The notes beneath the pieces were generated by a model. The model worked only from the letters and a program-made list of their open reading frames with translations. It made no database searches and was not told the origin of the DNA. A program made the translations under genes and the position numbers. DNA of 64,000 bases from Bacillus_BE sp042263505 (GTDB lineage Bacteria; Bacillota; Bacilli; Bacillales; Cytobacillaceae), in NCBI RefSeq assembly GCF_042263505.1, contig NZ_JBHKFI010000004.1, positions 186,001 to 250,000 of the forward strand. Reading direction: 5' to 3'. Shown one piece after another: positions 61,474-64,000 of this stretch (positions within the stretch are counted from its first letter, which is position 1; each line of letters starts with the position of its first letter).

Positions 61474-61670
61474 TAAAATATCTGTTAAATATGGCGATGA
61501 AAATTGCGCTGGAACGTAATAAAAAGAAAATCTGGTTAGGCGTATGGGAAAAAAATGAAAATGCTCTTGCCTTTTATAAGAGTAGGGGATTTGTTCAAAC
61601 AAGAATCCACTCTTTTTATATGGGGGAAGAAGAACCAATAGACTTCATCATGACCAAAACACTTATATAA
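61474..61670 (+). pseudogene. paiA: PaiA-like acetyltransferase, C-terminal fragment
   Basis: The frame reads YLLNMAMKIALERNKKKIWL, GVWEKNENALAFYKSRGFVQ and ends FIMTKTLI: the acetyl-CoA-binding half of a GNAT enzyme very like PaiA (spermidine/spermine acetyltransferase). The first half is missing, and the ORF's first residues upstream of 61474 are unrelated sequence. A paiB fragment follows immediately, supporting the paiAB identity. Confidence 0.8.
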
Positions 61671-61671
61671 C

Positions 61672-61803
61672 TATCTTGGTACGAAACACCGAAGTCAGTA
61701 CCTATTTGGAATTATGTGTCTGTCCATATTTATGGGAAATTGGAGATAATTGAAGAGCGAAAAGTAATAATTGATTCGTTAGATTGCTTGGTAAATAAGA
61801 AAG
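61672..61803 (+). pseudogene. paiB: PaiB-like FMN-binding regulator fragment
   Basis: The frame LSWYETPKSVPIWNYVSVHI, YGKLEIIEERKVIIDSLDCL, VNK is the central FMN-binding region of PaiB (pattern PSWYxTPxxVPTWNYxxVHxYG). Neither end is present. It starts right after the paiA remnant stop, the normal gene order. Confidence 0.8.
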
Positions 61804-61857
61804 CCCTGATAGTCCATACCACTAAAAGATGTAGACTCCAGTTTTATCGAAGGGATG

Positions 61858-62004
61858 ATGAAAGGATATCCAATTTGTAGAAGTAGCTTTAAATTATCAA
61901 AATTAAGTTTTGCATTTGCATTAAAGACAGGTTTCATGAACGAACGAATTGTTACATGCCCCGTTTGTGGCTATAAGGGGAAAATGCCAATTATAAAAGA
62001 TTAG
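61858..62004 (+). CDS. Small zinc-ribbon-like protein (48 aa) or fragment
   Basis: The frame MKGYPICRSSFKLSKLSFAF, ALKTGFMNERIVTCPVCGYK, GKMPIIKD and stop has one clear CPxCG knuckle and a degraded first one (YPICRS in place of CPxC). Weak ribosome site (GAAGGGATG). It may be a small real gene or the relic of one, given the fragments on both sides. Confidence 0.45.
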   Translation: MKGYPICRSSFKLSKLSFAFALKTGFMNERIVTCPVCGYKGKMPIIKD

Positions 62005-62008
62005 ACCA

Positions 62009-62057
62009 GAAAAAGCATGATCCTTTCAAAAGTTGAATGGTCATGCTTTTCTTTTGC
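62009..62057 (+). terminator. Terminator after the small zinc-ribbon frame
   Basis: AAAAGCATGA pairs with TCATGCTTTT around a large loop with a second small pairing; followed by CTTTT. Confidence 0.65.
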
Positions 62058-62328
62058 TAATTGATATGTTTTTTACATTTTTTGATTTGAAAAGGAACGT
62101 TAAAGAAAATATAGCCCCCTCATTTTTATTGTGAAAGACTCCCTGGGTACCGTCAGAAGAAGAATTCTTCTGCGTTCCTGCTTACATGTATTTTTTGGGA
62201 TTTATGGAAAGATGCTAGAATATAAAGCGATATATGCAAACCTCCGATTACTTAGGCAGCTATGAAAAAAGTAGTTACTTTTTATTTTTAAACTGACTGG
62301 CGTTTGCAATAAGAAGATACATACACAG

Positions 62329-62361
62329 AAAAAGGCATCTCTGAAGAAAATGCCTTTTCAA
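62329..62361. terminator. Isolated hairpin
   Basis: AAAAGGCAT-CTCTGAAGAAA-ATGCCTTTT. It may be a leftover terminator; 62058-62328 holds no recognisable gene. Confidence 0.6.
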
Positions 62362-62491
62362 TGAAGTATGAAAGGATAATTAAATTTAGGAATGTGGATA
62401 TACATAAGTAGTTCAGATAATGTGGATAAAATCTTAAATGATAATGGATTTTCAAGTTAATTTTTATAAATTTCCATTTCTAACCTTGATA

Positions 62492-62945
62492 TTACTGAAT
62501 GACGATATTCCCTACATATTGAGCAGTTCCTTTATACGTAGGGAGGTCTAAAACAATCATATACTCGCCTTTTTCTTTCGGTAAGTTGAAATTTTGACCA
62601 GCGGTATCAATTGCTAAATCAATTATGTTTTTATTTGCCAAAGTGAAATTTTTACCTTTTTTGCGTCAAGTTCTCCGTTTTCAAGATTGAATTGAACTCG
62701 CTGTCCGGAATTAAAGTACATTGTGTTTTGTTTTTTTGCTAATGATAGAATACCCTTCGTTTTCTTGTTGTATTTTTTATCAAGGTCCAATCTATGTTTG
62801 CTTCTGCTAATTTTTCTTCTTGGGTAATATCGTCAGGATTTACAAGTGAAACAGTAGGGGGAGTAAAATCATATTCTTCTCCAAAACATCCTGTTAATGT
62901 CAAGATAAATAACAAGCCTATAAATAATTTGAAAAATCTGTTCAC
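62492..62945 (-). pseudogene. Lipoprotein gene with two frameshifts
   Basis: Minus strand. GTG start at 62945 behind GGAGGAG, then VNRFFKLFIGLLFILTLTGC (lipobox LTGC) and FGEEYDFTPPTVSLVNPDDI. After DWTL the frame shifts to DKKYNKKTKGILSLAKKQNT and FNSGQRVQFNLENGELDAKK, then shifts again to FTLANKNIIDLAIDTAGQNF and KGTAQYVGNIVIQ before a stop. All pieces together give an about 150-residue secreted lipoprotein. No known function; broken by two single-base changes unless these are sequencing errors. Confidence 0.75.
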
Positions 62946-63035
62946 ATATTCACTCCTCCACATTTTTGGCTAATAAATTCTATACAATTTTTAACATTCT
63001 ATAATATTATTTTAACAAATTAAAAAACGATATGG

Positions 63036-63775
63036 TTTCCGTTTAGGCTGCGGAATTTGTTTTCTGATAAAGTACCATCAGAAGTAGCTTATTCAAGAAT
63101 GGGGACCATTCTTAGTGAATCGAGTGTTCTTGAAAAGGCTATGGGCACAATTCTATAATCCATTACAGAAAGATTTATCTAGGATGAAAAGGCAGCCACT
63201 GATGCGACACACTTAAAAGCTAAAGATCAAGCACCTCCGAAAGTGGAAAAACCCAAAACTGAGCCCAAGAAAAGAGGGCGTAAATCAAAAGAAGAGAGAG
63301 AACAATGGTTGATTGAGAAGGATGAACGCGAAGCCAATCTCCCTCTTTTTGAAAAGAAAATAGAAGCACAGTTGGATGTTCCTTTAGATCAACTTCGTGC
63401 CGAAATTCCTCAAAATCCAGAATGGAGTGTGAAGAAAAACAGCGAAGGAAAGAACGTTTTTTGGTGGGGATAGAAGGAACAAAAAGCCAGTACATTCTTC
63501 AATCCATCTTTTATTCTGGTAATTTGAATGACGGGAAGGCAGCAATTCCTTTATTAAAAGGAATCCTCGAAAGTGTACAACTTCCCACTTTACGTTATCA
63601 AACGATGGATGCAGGATATGATTAAGAATCTATTTATGAACAAATTCATCGAATGGGCCAACAATCGGTTATTGCGCGTAATGAGCCGGAGCCAGTAGGT
63701 TTTGATAAACATTTCGCGTCCACTTATTTCTGGGAACACTCGTATCGGTATGATAGTTTCGATCCAAAGTATAGC
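63036..63775 (+). pseudogene. DDE transposase remnant (IS1182/IS5-like)
   Basis: Pieces in different frames: SDKVPSEVAYSRMGTILSES; then DATHLKAKDQAPPKVEKPKT with two in-frame stops before it; KKRGRKSKEEREQWLIEKDE; NSEGKNVFWWG; frameshift; SQYILQSIFYSGNLNDGKAA; LRYQTMDAGYD, stop, ESIYEQIHRMGQQSVIARNE and FDKHFASTYFWEHSYRYDSF. The ATDATHLKAK and YQTMDAGYD segments hold two catalytic acidic residues of a DDE transposase. N-terminus and C-terminus are missing and inverted ends are not visible, so the element is dead. Family assignment is tentative. Confidence 0.75.
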
Positions 63776-63784
63776 GGGGGGGGG
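63776..63784. repeat. G9 homopolymer at the transposase junction
   Basis: Nine G residues lie exactly where transposase-like sequence ends and an unrelated open frame starts. Confidence 0.9.
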
Positions 63785-63793
63785 ACATCGTGG

Positions 63794-64000
63794 ATGCCAA
63801 GCTTGGTCGGTGCAACCATACGAAATGCTTATCCCGCGTTAACCATAATGACTGCTTTTTTTGTTAAGGATCTCATTGAAAGTGGATTTGTCGGTTACGA
63901 GTATGCCCTTTCAGAGGCTTTTGGTAAAATTTTAGGGGAAGATTTTTCTAGTGAAACATTAATTGAAAAACTGAATTGTAAATACGGAGTTTTAGATAAT
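63794..64000 (+). CDS. Open frame running out of the window, unknown
   Basis: From the ATG at 63794 the frame stays open to the last base (69 codons): MPSLVGATIRNAYPALTIMT, AFFVKDLIESGFVGYEYALS, EAFGKILGEDFSSETLIEKL. It is also open backwards through the G9 tract into the transposase frame, so the true start is unclear. Codon use looks like real coding. I do not recognise the family. It may be an intact gene that continues beyond the window, or one truncated by the transposon. Confidence 0.5.
   Translation, partial: MPSLVGATIRNAYPALTIMTAFFVKDLIESGFVGYEYALSEAFGKILGEDFSSETLIEKLNCKYGVLDN

Noticed and set aside
62158..62171. Perfect palindrome AGAAGAATTCTTCT
   Set aside because: Short, AT-rich and isolated, with no promoter or gene near it to give it meaning.
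62215..62235. ATGGAAAGATGCT, resembling part of the degenerate mutL end at 40273
   Set aside because: Only 13 bases match and the rest of the mutL end is missing; probably chance.
63243..63625. Two short frames that could be listed as separate genes
   Set aside because: Both are pieces of the same frameshifted transposase.
1..64000. CRISPR arrays, rRNA and tRNA genes
   Set aside because: No regularly spaced repeat-spacer pattern and no tRNA- or rRNA-like sequence was recognised on reading; a dedicated scan was not possible.

Overview
The window is a chromosomal segment of an endospore-forming, low-GC Bacillota, almost certainly a member of Bacillaceae. The evidence is gene content and order (dapG-dapA-rnjB-tepA-ylzJ-spoIIIE, ymfF-ymfH-ymfI-ymfJ-ymfK-ymfM-pgsA-cinA-recA-rny-ymdB-spoVS, miaB-ymcA-cotE-mutS-mutL, miaA-hfq-spoVK-hflX-ynbB-glnR-glnA, lexA-yneA-yneB-ynzC), which follows Bacillus subtilis closely, plus sporulation genes (spoIIIE, spoVS, cotE, spoVK), TTG/GTG starts with strong AGGAGG sites, and Bacillus-type LexA and GlnR boxes. 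The species cannot be named from the sequence alone.

Layout. 1-6.6 kb: end of the lysine/diaminopimelate operon, RNase J2, a ClpP-like protease and the SpoIIIE DNA pump. 6.8-12.5 kb: a GntR regulator and a four-gene nucleoside-type BMP/ABC uptake system. 12.9-19.2 kb: the ymf genes for EF-P 5-aminopentanol modification plus small conserved genes. 19.3-26 kb: pgsA, cinA, recA (SOS-controlled), RNase Y, YmdB and SpoVS. 26.3-29 kb: a two-subunit 2-oxoacid:ferredoxin oxidoreductase behind a promoter with a cre-like site. 29.3-37.4 kb: miaB, ricA/ymcA, cotE, mutS, mutL. 37.4-40.3 kb: a decayed integrated element whose ends are the true 3' end of mutL and a degenerate second copy of it. 41-49.9 kb: mreBH, miaA, hfq, spoVK, hflX, ynbB and the autoregulated glnRA operon. 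49.9-56 kb: an accessory stretch with an integrase fragment, a MerR/SDR pair, a guanidine-I riboswitch with a paired SMR exporter, a DUF3231 gene and a T-box-controlled amino-acid permease. 56-59.3 kb: a cell-wall glucosaminidase, a repeat-rich small protein and a holin. 59.3-61.4 kb: the divergent lexA / yneA-yneB-ynzC SOS locus. 61.4-64 kb: a graveyard of paiA, paiB, lipoprotein and transposase fragments.

Non-coding content is rich. A structured interspersed repeat of about 270-330 bp occurs three times (one inverted), always at the 3' end of a transcription unit. A GC-rich modular tandem repeat lies between ymfJ and ymfK, and another repeat-like element follows the nucleoside transporter. 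Many rho-independent terminators, three LexA boxes at lexA/yneA and one at recA, two GlnR boxes, a T-box leader with specifier UUC (Phe) and a guanidine-I aptamer with overlapping terminator can be read directly. No rRNA, tRNA or CRISPR array was seen. The strongest candidates for a second look are the mutL 3'-end integration scar and the three-copy structured repeat family; no convincing complete, undescribed defence or biosynthetic system was found.
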